Under the pieces are notes generated by a model. It did not search any database and was not told the DNA's origin. It saw only the letters and a program-made list of their open reading frames with translations. Shown piece after piece: positions 11,801 through 22,332 of a stretch of DNA of 64,000 nt. A program made the position numbers and the translations under genes. The DNA lies in NCBI RefSeq assembly GCF_041381155.1, contig NC_091134.1:11844008-11908007 (forward strand), given 5' to 3'. Source of the DNA: Argopecten irradians. Its lineage: Eukaryota > Mollusca > Bivalvia > Pectinida > Pectinidae. Numbering within the stretch: position 1 is the first letter of the stretch; each line of letters opens with the position of its first letter.

Positions 11801-14800
11801 GTTTGTGAAACTAGTTTTTTAAAGCATACATTTATAGACATGAAATGTATTTAAAAGATACGATTTATTCCAGATTTGTGAAATTGTATTTAAAGTATAC
11901 ATTTGTATAGTGGCAGTTTGTAAAATTGTTAGTTTCAAGTTGTATTGAGGCAGTTTGTGAAATGTATTTTAAAGTTATACATTGTATAGAGCCAGTTTGT
12001 AAAATGTATTTTTTAAAGTTATACATTGTATAGAGTCAGTTTGTGAAAATGTATTTTAAAGTTTTATATACATTGTATAGAGCCAGTTTGTGAAATGTAT
12101 TTTAAAAAGTTATACATTGCATAGAGCCAGTTTGTATAATGTATTTTTAAAGTTATACATTGTATAGAGCCAGTTTGTGAAATGTATTTTAAAGTTATAC
12201 ATTGTATAGAGTCAGTTTGTATAATGTATTTTAAAGTTATACATTGTATAGAGCCAGTTTGTGAAATGTATTTTAAAGTTATACATTGTATAGAGTCAGT
12301 TTGTATAATGTATTTTAAAGTTATACATTGTATAGAGCCAGTTTGTGAAATGTATTTTAAAGTTATACATTGTATAGAGCCAGTTTGTATATTGTATTGT
12401 AAAGTTAAACATTGCATAGAGCCAGTTTGTGAAATATATTTTAAAGATATACATTGTATGTGCTGTAACTGCGCAACAATTTTGACATGTAATTTTAACT
12501 TCAGTTATCTCTTGAAAACCATCAGATTAGATGAATTAAGTTGTGAAAATCGTTCACATTGGGAAACACATATGATGCTGTACAGTCATTTTGCATCAAC
12601 ACATTCATATTTTATGTAATGCAATAGTTTTTATGCTTAATTTATGTTTAGGATGAACACATATCTGAAGAAGTAACTATATAATGTACAAATATCATTG
12701 TAAACATGTAAAATGGAATTGTTGACCACAACTTGTCATCTTGGTTTGACCATGTGTAGTCATTTCACTGCAGTGTGCACTAATATCATCATTTTTGGCA
12801 GAACTGCCAAAATTCATTTTGAAATTTTATCTGACTTTATAAAATTAATGCATTGTATGTATGTAAGTCTCAAAATGATGATTACATTTGGTGGTATATG
12901 AATACATGTATCAAAAGCTCTTCTTGGTTTGTGGGTAAAAAAAATATTGCACATATAACTTAAAGCTTACCTTAAACGATGAGATAAAATTCTTGTTCAA
13001 ATTCAACACTGTACACCTGTTTTGTTTAGAAAGGGAGAAAAAGGAAAAAAAATAATAAAAATATTTCAAAAGAATAAATTCATTTCAGATGAAAAAACTT
13101 AGGATTAAGACTGAGCACTGAGACAAATCCAGACAATTACATTGTATCTTTTGAATTTCATGAGATTTTAATTGTGAAGTCCTAAATGATTATATTCCAA
13201 CAAACTCGACCATTTTAGTGATGAGCTGTAATCTTACTTTGGGAAGCTGTAAGAAGAAAGAGTTGTGATGTTGTTGTCGACGAGGTATAGTTGTTCCATG
13301 CTCTTCAGGTTGCCAAGGATACGAGTTAAAAGTTGTCTTTCTGATAGTTCCTTGGTGATGATTCAAAGTTCAAAAAACAGTTCTGGTAACACATGGCTGG
13401 CTAGACATTGTTTTTTATTATTATTAATGAAAATGGGGGCATGGGGGATCAAAGTGGGTTAAAGGTAATATAACTAATAAAAATAAATAATTCAAAAACA
13501 GGTTCAAAGACTACCTTGGAGCTGCCACCATACAGGATAATTTTTTTATTTCAAACAAGAGGCCGCAAGGGCCTTTTTTTTTATTTTTTATTTTGCCAAA
13601 CGTGGGACCATGATCATTTTAACAAATCGCAAAACTACATTTGCGTGGTACATCAACCCGAAAAATACGATAAAAGTTGCATTTTCCTCAAGTTTCATCT
13701 TGAGAAGATAGTTTGGCGGCTGTGATTGAGAAGAAGTTCAAAATGTGTTTTCAAGATGGCGGCTGTGGCGGCCCGTCTTGCATTTTGGATCGACCCGAAA
13801 AAATTAACAACACTTTGTCGGGACCATGTCAGGATCATATCATGCAAGTTTCAGTCAAATCGCACTGGTAGAACTTGAGAAGAAGTTCAAAATGTGTTTT
13901 CAAGATGGCGGCTGTGGCGGCCATCTTGGATTTCGGATCGACCCGAAAAATAACAACACTTTGTCGGGACCATGTCAGGATCATTTCATGCAAGTTTCAG
14001 CCAAATCGCACCGGTACAACTTGAGAAGAAGTTCAAAATGTGTTTTCAAGATGGCGGCTGTGGCGGCCATCTTGGATTTCGGATCGACCCGAAAAATAAC
14101 AACACTTTTTCAGGACCATGTCAGGATCATTTCATGCAAGTTTCAGTCAAATCGCACTGGTAGAACTTGAGAAGAAGTTCAAAATGTGTTTTCAAGATGG
14201 CGGCTGTGGCGGCCATCTTGGATTTTGGATCGAACCCGAAAAATTAACAACACTTTGTCGGGACCATGTCAGGATCATTTCATGCAAGTTTCAGTCAAAT
14301 CGCACCGTTAGAGAACTTGAGAAGAAGTTCAAAATGTGAAAAGTTAACGCACGGCGCACGGCAGACGGCGCACAGCGGACGTTGACGGACGAACAATGAT
14401 GACTATAGGTCATCCTGGACCCTTTGGGTCAGATGACCTAAAAAAGGGACAAAATTGGATATCAGTTCACAGATACACATAGTGCAAGCATGACACATGG
14501 AAAAACAAGATATGTATAAGTAGCTATTTCATTTCAATTTAAAATGTGGACAAACTGTTAGGGGTTTGCAAGTTCAACTATCCATTTTTTGCCTATCATT
14601 ATTGAATCTATATTAATTTTTTTTCTCCTTTACCATAAGCTATATACTTTTGAACACAGTAATATTCTTTTAAAGAACAGTATTTAATGAAATCGAAAGT
14701 GAAACTGAGAAAGTTATATTCTGATATGAAGTTTATGATTTTTTTGTAATACTAGTATTGCTGAAAGCTCTTCTTAAAACAAATATTGTTCCATAATATA

Positions 14801-17800
14801 TCCATGTTGATCATTGAAAATATATATTAGGCCAAAAAAAATAAAAGGGTCACATTGGCAAAAAAAAGGGGTCGGTAGGTCAGCATGTTTTTTTTTATTA
14901 TTTTTTTTTAGTGTCTTTCACTCTAAAATAATGGCCAGAACTGAAGTCCAAGATCGAAATCGCAACTTTGATTTTTTTTTCTCGTAGAGAAGTGGAAAAA
15001 AATAGGGTCGGGGGTAAAAAATTAGGGCCGGTCGGGTAACCCTAAACAGACATATTTTTTTTTGTTTGGCCTTATATGTACACACACATTGTGTGAACCA
15101 GTACAAATACAACCAGGTTCTTTAAACACTGTGACCAGATGTCATTGGGATGTTCGATTTCAACAATGTATAACATTGTACAACATTGTATCTTTTGCCA
15201 ATGGCTACAGAATGGTGGGCAGCATTAACTCCCATACGTCAGGCCAAAAAAAAAAATCTGTTTAGGGTTACCCGACCGACCCTAATTTTTTACCCCTGAC
15301 CCTAATTTTTTTTCCACTTTTCTACGAAAAATGAACAATTGCAGATGATGATAATCAGGAAGTTACATACTGTAGCTGCATTCCAGTCTTCCAGAGTTGT
15401 TCGATGTTGTACTCGCTGGCGTCCATGTAGGGAATGGTGTATATTCTTATTATCTTCATCTTTTAACAAGTAAAAAGCTTTCTCTTTCTCTGCTGGACCT
15501 AAGAGAAATCAAAACATTCAAAATCATACAACAAAATTATCTCTCTAAGCATGCAGACAAAGTATATAATAATAATCACTTATTACTAACCATGAAGCTA
15601 ATTTGAAAATGTGTTTTCAAGATGGTGACTGTGGTGGCCATCTCGTATTTTGGATCAACCCGAAAAATCATAACACTTTGTCAGGACAGTATCAGGATAA
15701 TTTAAGGCAAGTTTGAGCCAAATCCCACCCGTAGAAACTGTAGAAGAAGTTCAAAATAAGTCTTCAAGATGATGGCTGTGGTGGCCATCTTGGATTTCGG
15801 ATCGACTCAAAAAACCACAACACCTGGTTTGGACCTTGTAAGCCAAATCGCAATGGTAAAGAACTTAAGAAGAAGTTCAGAGTGTGTTTTCAAGATGGCG
15901 ACTGTGGCAGCCATCTTTGATTTCGGATTGCAGAATGAATAAAACGCATTGTCAGGACCATGTCAGGATCATTTCAGGCAAGTTTCAGCTAAATCACACT
16001 TGTAAAACTTGAGAAGACGTTCAAAATTCAAGATTTCAGAATATTTGACCCCCGTGACCTTGAAAGTAAGCCAAGGTCATTCATTTTCACACCTTTGGTA
16101 GCCCTTCATCCCAGCATGCTACAGGCCAAATATGAGTACATGTTCTCAGGGCCTTACGGTTATTGAGAAGAACTCGTTCAAAGATTTTAGCCTATTTGAC
16201 ACTGGTGACCTTGAAAGTAGGTCAATGTCGTTTATTTTCACAACCTTGGTAGCCCTTCATTCCAGCATGCCACAGGCCAAATACTTTGGGCTTTATGGTT
16301 ATTGAGAAGAAGTCGTTTGAATGAAAAGTTTACGCACAGCGGACAATGGCTGACGGTGCATGACTATAGGTCATCCTGAACCTTCGGGTCAGATGACTTA
16401 GTAAAATGGGATCTTTTTATTTTCTGTGTTTAAAAATGATATGGGGACGGTGTAACATTAATCCTGATGTGCTTTTGAGATTTTTTTTTTATCATAAATC
16501 ATATCTATGACCTGCTATCATAAGTACTAAGGAACATACATTACATATATAAATCCATATTTGTTTTTGTCCTAACATTACCTCAAATCTCTCTAACAGT
16601 CGATAATAGAGCTTAATTATGTGGTGTCCCCTTTAAGATTTATTTTTATTTATCAATTTACAACACTTTTACCTTCTCTGACGCGAGGAGCTTTGAGTTG
16701 TGTCCCCTTTAAGCTGACCGAACGAAGATCATGCCAAACTGAATACTGGAACCTATGAGATTGGCAGCTGAAAATTAAAAAAAACACATTTGATAAGTGT
16801 TTTACCCTCATGATTTTAGGGATCTTCTGCATTGAACCAGATGTAAATGATATATGTGTACTTATTTGTTAACTTTGAACCTAGAAGAAATTATGAAAGT
16901 ATATTGGAACCTATTTCAAAAACAAACTGACAGAACAAAATCAAAGTATGATATTGGATCCACTTCCACTATAGGGACCAGCGACAGGACTAACTTAGAA
17001 GCTAAATTCCTTCATTCTTACACAGCAGTAAAGTATTTGCTATTAATTTCCGTATTGGGCCCGCCCTCAAGGCCCATAGGAGATTCAGGACCAACGTTTA
17101 TATCAATGTGGATCCCCTTCCACTCTACGAAGCTTTCAGACCCAAAATTTAGAATTACTATCCCTTCCATTTCTACAGGTGAAGATAGGTATTTTAACGA
17201 ATTTTTCTAATATTGCTCCTTATTTGGGCCACACATTTCTCACTGGGCAAATGGGCGGGCTAGGATCACCATTTATACAAAGATTGGTTTCACTTCTCCC
17301 AAGGAAGCTTCAGACAGACCAAAATTAGAACTAAATCACCTTCATTTCTACAGGAAGAAGAATGGATTTTTAAGAAATTTGCTATATTTTCCCATAATGG
17401 GCCCCGCCCTCCAGGCCCCTGGGGGGCCGATCCAGGGTCACCATTTTTATACAAGATGGTTTCCTTCACCCAAAGAAGCTTCAGAACCAAATTAGAACTA
17501 AATCCTTCAATTCTCTACAGAAGAAGACAAGGATTTTAAAGCAATTTGCTAATCATTTCATCCTACTAGATGTTAATTGGGCCCATGATCCCTCAGGCCC
17601 CTGGGGGCCAGGCGTCACCGTTCATACAAGATTTGGTTCCTCTTCACACAATGGAAGCTTGCAGACTCAAATTTGGTGAAAATCCCCATTCAGGACGTTT
17701 ATGCCTAGTAGTGTGATTTTTGTGAAAACGTTGACAAACGACAGACAACAGCGACGCCAAAGCTGGACAAATCGGACGCACCGGCCCCATTAACATAAGC

Positions 17801-20800
17801 TTCATATATATAACATATAAGTGTGCATGCTGAATTCTTCCATATTATTTTAGTAGATTCAAAATTTAATATGTAAATATTTGCCCTTCATATTTACCAA
17901 TATTGTCGTTGGCGAGTCATTTATTACATTCAACCTACGTCATCTCGGTAGCTTTCTCATTTTCTAACCAAAAGATTTACATTCATACACAATGTAATTT
18001 CACGTCATCAACTAAATGTTAACAAAATGATATAATACATATCACGATACATTGATCATATTGTATTGCAATTATATATTCTATTACAAAAAAATGTTCA
18101 TGATTATATTACTCATCTGTCTAACACAAAAAAGTATTGAAAAAAAAATATTAAATATTGGACATGCATCAATGAATTTTGTGCTAATCAGCAGTAATTG
18201 CATGAAACAAAGAGCCTGATAGACTCAAGTTAAATATTACCTCAAAGGAATTGATTGTGACACATCAATTATTTTTATAACATCATTTGTTATACAGTAA
18301 CTGCAGTATTTTGTGTTCTTTATCGATGGTGATTTATAATGCTCCATTACCAAATATAATGACACATGATAATTTACTTTCCGTTGTTTCAAAATAAGAG
18401 GTGATTGCTTCCACAAAACTTAACAATCCATAATCCATAAAAAAACACTTCACAATGTATCACAGCAAAACCTTATGCTTCACCCGCCCGATCAGAAGCA
18501 GATAAACGATACTCATCTCTCCGTGAACAATAATTGTTACTTTTTAACTTGCATTGTCAGCGTTTAATCAAAAGCAGCTTATATTTCTTGATACACAAAT
18601 TTCAATTACCTGACGAATATGTTGCAGATGAAACGGTCCATCATACATCACCTGTACATGCAGCCACAAGCATACTAACATTCAAATGTGGGGAAGTTGT
18701 TTTCCATCACTCTGATTAAAATTGTTTACAGAGTTAGCTCCCCTTGCGGGTAGGGTATCACAATTGTTACATCATTATTTTGTGTTTGTGGGATTTACGT
18801 CATTTTCTATCCGAAACTTATGACGTTACCCTCGCAACGGCACATGACGTCATAATCAATACTACCCGCAAGGGCTGATAATACGGTAATATGCAAATAT
18901 AGAATATTAAGATTTGGTCCAAATTTCCTCCCTCTTCTATATCCCCCACTCCTTTCACATTCTTCCTGTGGGCTTGACTTATGTTGTGCTATGGCTATGT
19001 AGACTAGTACTGTTGCTACGACTGGTAGCAAATAAAGACAAATAAAGATAACTGGTTACAAAGCAGAAATATTAGAAACAGTTATTTGCAAGAACTGCTT
19101 CAGAATAAAACTGAAATAACTGGAATTTTGATACAGTGAAAAAATTCCAGTCAGTTTATCTTTATTTTTTTTTCAGCCGTTAAAACAAGGTCTGCCGGAA
19201 AAAAGTGTATTTTTACAGTAAACACATAAATTCACAGTAAACAGTTATTCTTTGCTAAGGGTTATTACCTTGTTAACTTAAATTTTAATGACAATAGTAT
19301 ACATATTATCCTACAACATACACACCTCTGGAAGTTCATTGGTAGGGCCCTGGAACTTCCTCTGTTGCTGTAGATGCTTGTAAGCTCCGCAGGGACACTA
19401 TGGCCAGGGGAGTGACACGGCTGATGATAAACCCGGTGTTACTGCCTGTTTGTCCCCACTAACAGCACTCTCTGCATTGAATGGACACACTACACAACAT
19501 AAATCACCTTGTTACTAATGTTGTAAGAAACCAGAGCATTAAAAAAAATGAAAAAATTAATATGTGTTGGTGATTTTGGGCTTACTAATTAAACATTAAG
19601 TGAATATTTTGGAATTATTATAACTCAAGTGAGAATCCTGCATGCATTCAGAATTAAAATGAAAGGTATTTAGCACTTTCAAATTTCACTGCATAAAGCA
19701 GTTTAGAACAATTGGAGACAGGCATACACGATCATAGCAACCCCCAAACAGGGGAGTGGAAGGAGGCTTGGGAGATGAAGGACAATGGGGGAGGTGATGG
19801 ACAGGGGTGCAGGGGAGGTGCTAAGAGACTGGGGAGGTGAAGGAGGCTTGGGGAGGTGAAGAAGAGAATGGGGGAGGTGAAGGAGGACTTGGGGGAGGTG
19901 AAGGACACTGGGGGGGAGGATGAGGGGGAGGCTGGGAGGGAGGTGAAGGAGGCTGGGGAGGTGAAGGAGGCTGGGGAAGGTGACAGGGAGAGGAGGGGAT
20001 ATGGTGGAAGGACGAAGGGGGCTGGGGGACGTGACCGTGAAGGACGGCTGGGGGAGGTGTTGAGAAGGAGGCTCTGCTTGGGGGAGGTGAAGGACGCTTG
20101 GGAGAGGTGAAGGAGGCTGGGGAGAGGGTGAAAGGAGGTTCTTGGTAACATGATGGGAGAGGTGAAGGAGGCTGGACGGGGGAGTATGAAGGAGGGCTGG
20201 GGGAGGTAAAGGAGGCTGGGGGGAATGTAGAAGGTCGCTTGGTTGATGAGGTAACAAGCTGAAGGGGGAGAGGTGCTAAGGAGGCTGCTGGGGAAGGTTT
20301 AAGGAGGCTGAGGAGAAGGTGAAGGAGGCTGTGGGAAGGTGAAGGAGGTTGGGGAGGTTGAAGGGAGGCTGTGGGGGAGGTGAAGGAGGTTGGGGGAGGT
20401 GAGGAGGGCTTGGGGGAGGTGAAGGACGCTTGGGGAGGTGAAGGAGGCTGTGGGAAAGTGAGGAAGGAGGGATGGAGGCGGTGGGAAAGGTGAAGGAGGT
20501 TGGGGGAGGTGAAGGAGCTCCATGGATGGATGGGGGGAGGTGAAGGATGGCGGGGGGGAGGTGAAGGAGGCTCCCGTTGGGGGAGGTGGTCTGCGGGGAG
20601 TTAAGGAGGACTCCATGGAGGAGATGGGAGGTGGGGGAGGTAAAGGAGAGATCCATGGGGGAGATAAAGGAGGCTGGGGCTGGTGGGGGGGGGCTGTAAA
20701 GGTGGGCTGGGGGAGGTGAAGGAGGCTCCAATTGGGGAGGTGAGGAAGGAGGTGGGGGAAGGTGAAGCTGATTTTTAGTAAAAGGCACAAATACAGTAGA

Positions 20801-21375
20801 TTCGAATTCGTATGGAATACCAATGGTACGAATCCTGCAATATTGAAGGCACAGCTAATGTTGTATTCCAGAAAACGGGTATTTAAATGACAAATAGAAC
20901 ATCAAAAATTTGAAGCGGTGTGCTCAGAAATAGTGCGATGGGCCTATTTGAAAAACGAAATCATCAGGAAAACTTTAGTGAAAATATTATGCGGCTGAAA
21001 GTGTATAAATAATTTTCTATCAAGGTATGCCAAAATTGGCTCAAAATCCATCTGGTAATCACTGATAAATCACTACCGGAAATTAGATCAGAGAAAATTC
21101 GTCAAAGAAAAAAACGCGATAAGATAGTCTAACATGGTATCAGTACTGAAGCATGTAACATTGTTAATGAATAAGAGGCGTACAAATACTTATGTCCAGG
21201 TACTGTTTCAGTATATTGCAACTATCAATAAATTCGAAAATAGTAGTGATTCATTATGTACGTGAAAGTGTTTTAGTACATGTAGGTTAGCCGATTCACT
21301 TTTAACTATTAACCTGTCCGACATTTCTCTTGCCAAGTGCTTGCCAAACTGTGTAATCATGTGTACTTACGTCAT
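5764..21375 (-). CDS. Leucine-rich-repeat protein, nine exons (gene span)
   Basis: The exons (high to low coordinates 21375-21371, 20834-?, 19420-19326, 16767-16673, 15459-15371, 13350-13238, 13016-12971, 11558-11494, 5887-5764) join with compatible phases into roughly 235 residues plus an uncertain exon-2 end. The N-terminal half is polar and not recognised. The C-terminal half holds LRRs: a unit with MEQLYLVDNNITTL, one with CTVLNLNKNFISSF, then a typical LRR cap with NYRPQVFKILPHLQVLDG, an acidic tail, and a terminal CVIA that resembles a farnesylation (CaaX) box. LRR proteins of this size are usually binding scaffolds; no partner is evident. The reading frame is disturbed in the 65-nt exon, and the exon-2 donor is not found because a polypurine array begins there. 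I cannot name an orthologue. Confidence 0.75.
5888..6223 (-). other. LRR gene intron, unique part
   Basis: Intronic sequence between the final acceptor and the 37-bp array. No further exon is visible. Confidence 0.5.
6224..10975. repeat. Tandem array, 37-bp unit, about 128 copies, carrying a splice donor
   Basis: Plus-strand unit: GGGAACTTACTTAGGTCTGT then AGTTGACACCTATACAA. On the minus strand each unit reads GTCAACTACAGACCTAA then GTAAGTTCCC, matching the end of the LRR exon at 11494 (GTCAACTACAGACCTCA then GTAAGTTTCC). Each unit thus copies about 17 nt of exon and 20 nt of intron with a strong donor. Three variants alternate at one position (CAAGGGAAC, CAATGGAAC, CAACAGAAC). Many single-base indels at 6230-7200 and 9050-10700 suggest sequencing or assembly noise. 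It fills most of the last LRR intron. Confidence 0.95.
10976..11465. repeat. Degenerate spacer with short repeated words
   Basis: Words such as CATGTAGTTAGCTA recur between 11040 and 11290, then unique AT-rich sequence follows. It separates the main 37-bp array from the founder-like copy at 11467-11512. Confidence 0.5.
11494..11558 (-). CDS. LRR gene, 65-nt exon between two arrays
   Basis: Flanked by acceptor GGCTCCAG and donor A|GTAAGT. Its length (65 nt) fits the phases of both neighbours, and it ends TTTGAAGTCAACTACAGACC (FEVNYRPQ), leading into VFKILPHLQVLDG. In this phase the second codon is TAA. A shifted frame reads NLRGNPI, the usual LRR residues at this point, so two small compensating indels are likely. 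This may be assembly error or real decay. The donor end is the apparent source of the 37-bp array. Confidence 0.65.
11559..12455. repeat. Tandem array, 42-bp unit, about 20 copies, abutting an LRR acceptor
   Basis: Plus-strand unit GTTTGTGAAATGTATTTTAA then AGTTATACATTGTATAGAGCCA. The first copy starts directly at the acceptor of the 65-nt exon (GGAGCCATTTGTAAAATGTA). On the minus strand, the sense strand of the LRR gene, the consensus unit has no AG dinucleotide. Because 42 is a multiple of three, both strands show long repetitive open frames, which I take as by-products. Confidence 0.9.
12456..12970 (-). other. LRR gene intron, unique sequence
   Basis: AT-rich intron between the 42-bp array and the next upstream LRR exon. 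No other feature is visible. Confidence 0.5.
12971..13016 (-). CDS. LRR gene, 46-nt exon
   Basis: Acceptor CTAAACAAAACAG and donor AAG|GTAAGC. With the AA left by the previous exon it reads K-CTVLNLNKNFISSFK, a textbook LRR core (LxLxxNxI). Ends in phase 0. Confidence 0.85.
13238..13350 (-). CDS. LRR gene, 113-nt exon
   Basis: Follows AG in CATCACCAAG and ends CCAAA|GTAAGA. It encodes ELSERQLLTRILGNLKSM and then EQLYLVDNNITTLSSYSFP, that is the first visible LRR. Starts in phase 0 as required by the 15371 exon and leaves two bases for the 12971 exon. Confidence 0.85.
13551..14445 (+). repeat. Interspersed element with internal 146-bp tandem units (AACAAGAGGCC ... GGTCAGATGACC)
   Basis: Begins AAACAAGAGGCCGCAAGGGC and ends GGGTCAGATGACCTAAAAA. 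It holds about four units near 146 bp, each with TTCAAGATGGCGGCTGTGGC followed by GGCCATCTTGGATTTCGGAT and GGGACCATGTCAGGATCAT. Units also occur at 15605-16025 and, reversed, at 63553-64000. AAGATGGCGGC and its inverted copy match the YY1 motif. The open frames here are repeat artefacts. It lies in an LRR intron. Confidence 0.8.
14446..15370 (-). other. LRR gene intron with homopolymer-rich inverted repeat
   Basis: Two inverted blocks, about 14835-15068 and 15240-15320, both carry GGGTAACCCTAAACAGA or its complement beside the words TTTTTTACCCC and GGCCAAAAAAA. They look like the ends of a fold-back element around 15070-15240. Confidence 0.5.
15371..15459 (-). CDS. LRR gene, 89-nt exon, polar linker
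   Basis: Follows TTACTTGTTAAAAG (a modest acceptor) and ends GCTACA|GTATGT. In phase with its neighbours it encodes DEDNKNIHHSLHGRQRVQHR then TTLEDWNAAT. No domain is recognised. Another frame is also open, but only this one joins both neighbours in phase. Confidence 0.65.
15605..16390 (+). repeat. Diverged interspersed repeats, CCATCTTGGATTT and GACCTTGAA units
   Basis: Diverged copies of the 146-bp unit (TTCAAGATGGTGACTGTGG, then GGCCATCTTGGATTTCGG) run into two units of the GACCTTGAAAGTAAGCCAAGG family and end near GGGTCAGATGACTTAGTAAA. Same family composition as 13551-14445, but older. Confidence 0.65.
16673..16767 (-). CDS. LRR gene, 95-nt exon, polar N-terminal region
   Basis: Good acceptor (AATTTTCAG) and donor GAAG|GTAAAA. 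Encodes CQSHRFQYSVWHDLRSVSLK then GTQLKAPRVRE. Phase fits both sides (one base in, one base out). No known domain. Confidence 0.65.
16900..17770. repeat. Interspersed repeat, about 160-bp units, in LRR intron
   Basis: Four to five units with GGGCCCCGCCCTCCAGGCCC, then an AAGCTTCAGACCAAAATT-like segment and CATTTCTACAGGAAGAAGA. It ends in ACGACAGACAACAGCGACG. The GGCCCCGCCC motif also occurs, in the other orientation, in the element at 23893-25135. Confidence 0.65.
17800..18725 (-). other. LRR gene intron, nothing recognised
   Basis: AT-rich intronic sequence without visible exon, array or inverted repeat. Confidence 0.4.
18726..18890. mobile_element. MITE with TGACGTCA core, copy 1
   Basis: Inverted ends TTACAGAGTTAGCTCCCCTT... 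and ...CAAGGGCTGATAATACGGTAA enclose CACATGACGTCATAATC. Copies at 34487-34638 and, shortened, 61170-61296 share GTATGACGTTACGCTC and ACCCGCAAG. Non-coding. Confidence 0.65.
19326..19420 (-). CDS. LRR gene, 95-nt exon (tentative)
   Basis: Acceptor GGTTTATCATCAG and donor CAGAG|GTGTGT. Reads PCHSPGHSVPAELTSIYSNR then GSSRALPMNFQ with two bases left, which join the first base of the 16673 exon to make Ser. It starts in phase 0. Low-complexity composition makes it less sure than the LRR exons; upstream of the chosen acceptor the frame meets a stop. Confidence 0.5.
19741..20775. repeat. Polypurine/polypyrimidine minisatellite, about 18-20 bp unit
   Basis: About 1 kb of GGGGAGGTGAAGGAGGCTG-type units: purine-rich on plus, CCAGCCTCCTTCACCTCC on minus. 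Strand asymmetry is strong and G-runs are frequent, so triplex or G-quadruplex structures are possible. It begins within or just after LRR exon 2 (AAAATCAGCTTCACCTTCCC on minus). Proline/serine-rich open frames across it on minus are repeat-driven. Confidence 0.9.
20766..20834 (-). CDS. LRR gene, exon 2 (3' end uncertain)
   Basis: Acceptor TTCAATATTGCAG. With AC from exon 1 the G gives Thr: M-TIRTIGIPYEFESTV then FVPFTKNQ. The sequence then runs straight into the polypyrimidine array with no GT donor at the border, so the end given is where unique sequence stops. The array may have copied over the border or be translated as a Pro/Ser-rich stretch. Confidence 0.5.
20835..21310 (-). other. LRR gene first intron
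   Basis: AT-rich. GTGCGATGGGCCTATTTG near 20933 resembles the ends of the fold-back element at 21613-22018, so it may be a remnant of it. Confidence 0.4.
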
Positions 21376-21660
21376 TAACGGAAGGGAAACAAGATAGTGA
21401 CGGAGTAGAAATAGATAACGACTCTGATTGTTGAAATAATACATGCGGGAGTTGTGAATGATTGCCTCTCTTTAGCGCCAAGAGTGTGGAGCCTTACTAG
21501 ACCTAGACGGGCATCAACGAAAACCCGATCTAGAAATCATTATTGGCATTCAGCAACTAAATTTGGGTGAGGAAAGCATACATTTACAAAATGAAATGTA
21601 TCTTAGTTGAAAATAGGACCATGCGAAATAGCGCAGGAGCCTATTTAGTAAATGCAAATA
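21311..21660 (-). promoter_or_regulatory. Duplicated promoter-like block, copy A, with candidate LRR exon 1
   Basis: On minus, GTTAATGAC|GTAAGTACAC gives a start codon (ATG at 21375-21373) five bases before a strong donor. ATG-AC plus G of exon 2 makes Met-Thr in frame. The block is repeated near 22333-22720 with shared words TCTCTTGCCAAGTGCTTG, AATCATGTGTACTTAC, GGCATCAAC and TTGGCATTC. The copy-A equivalent of the CCAAT box is imperfect. Confidence 0.5.
21371..21375 (-). CDS. LRR gene, exon 1 coding part (ATG AC)
   Basis: Only five coding bases. Chosen because it is the only nearby ATG followed by a consensus donor with the phase that exon 2 needs. The 5' untranslated part continues to higher coordinates; the transcription start is unknown. 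Confidence 0.45.
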
Positions 21661-22018
21661 ATGCTATAAATTCGGAACAAATATCGCATAAAGTAAGCAG
21701 TAAATCTCAAATGATACAAATGTTCTTATAGACACGCATAAGGTCTTGTAATATGAAAGAAACTTACAGAAAAAATATAGTTGACCGATATGTTTTCGGC
21801 CAAAAATGCAAATTTCCGAAAAGACCTCAAAGTCCACATTTTAACTATTTGTTTCGTAAATAGTCTTCTTGTCATGTTCAGAGTACCTTATAGTGTATAT
21901 AAGAGCACTTGTATCAATTAAAATGTCTTCTTATATGCTATATTTGTGATCCGCCATTTTTTTAAGTAGCCATTTGCATTTACGGTACAATAGGCATCCT
22001 GCGCTATTCGTGGTTTCG
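21613..22018. mobile_element. Fold-back MITE inserted between the promoter copies
   Basis: End 1 has ACCATGCGAAATAGCGCAGG then CCTATTTAGTAAATGC; end 2 returns GCATTTACGGTACAATAGG then CCTGCGCTATTCGTGG. About 400 bp, interior non-coding. Confidence 0.6.
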
Positions 22019-22332
22019 AAATTAAACAAACTGTTGGAGTACCGTGGCATAATTCACTACTGAACACGATAAGCATGCTTATTTGGTGCCATCAATGCAA
22101 TTCACAAAAGTACATGTGAGCAAAATATACATTTTTGGGCCTTATTTTACTGAAATTTACAACGCAGCTTAACTAACTTAAATATACACCAGTGAGGACT
22201 GACAGTTAAGCAGGTATATACAAAACAATTTATGAAATTAGTTTTGTTACAATTGCTTTTTCAGCAACAGTAATGAGTTATAGGACTTGGCAAACATATC
22301 ACTGGGTAAAGCCATTACATGAACCTTAAAGT

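Noticed and set aside
12064-12619. Repetitive open frames on both strands (CITLKYISQTGSIQ-type)
   Set aside because: Produced by the 42-bp array, whose length is a multiple of three; the array lies in an intron of the LRR gene.
13826-14339. Open frames of 60-114 residues with CFQDGGCGGHLGFRIDPK
   Set aside because: They are translations of the 146-bp dispersed repeat; the same words appear in the repeat at the right edge of the window in the other orientation.
19703-20823. Several proline/serine-rich open frames of 140-185 residues on the minus strand
   Set aside because: They overlap in different frames across the polypurine array and reflect its lack of stops. Only the short unique part at 20766-20834 has coding character with a proper acceptor.
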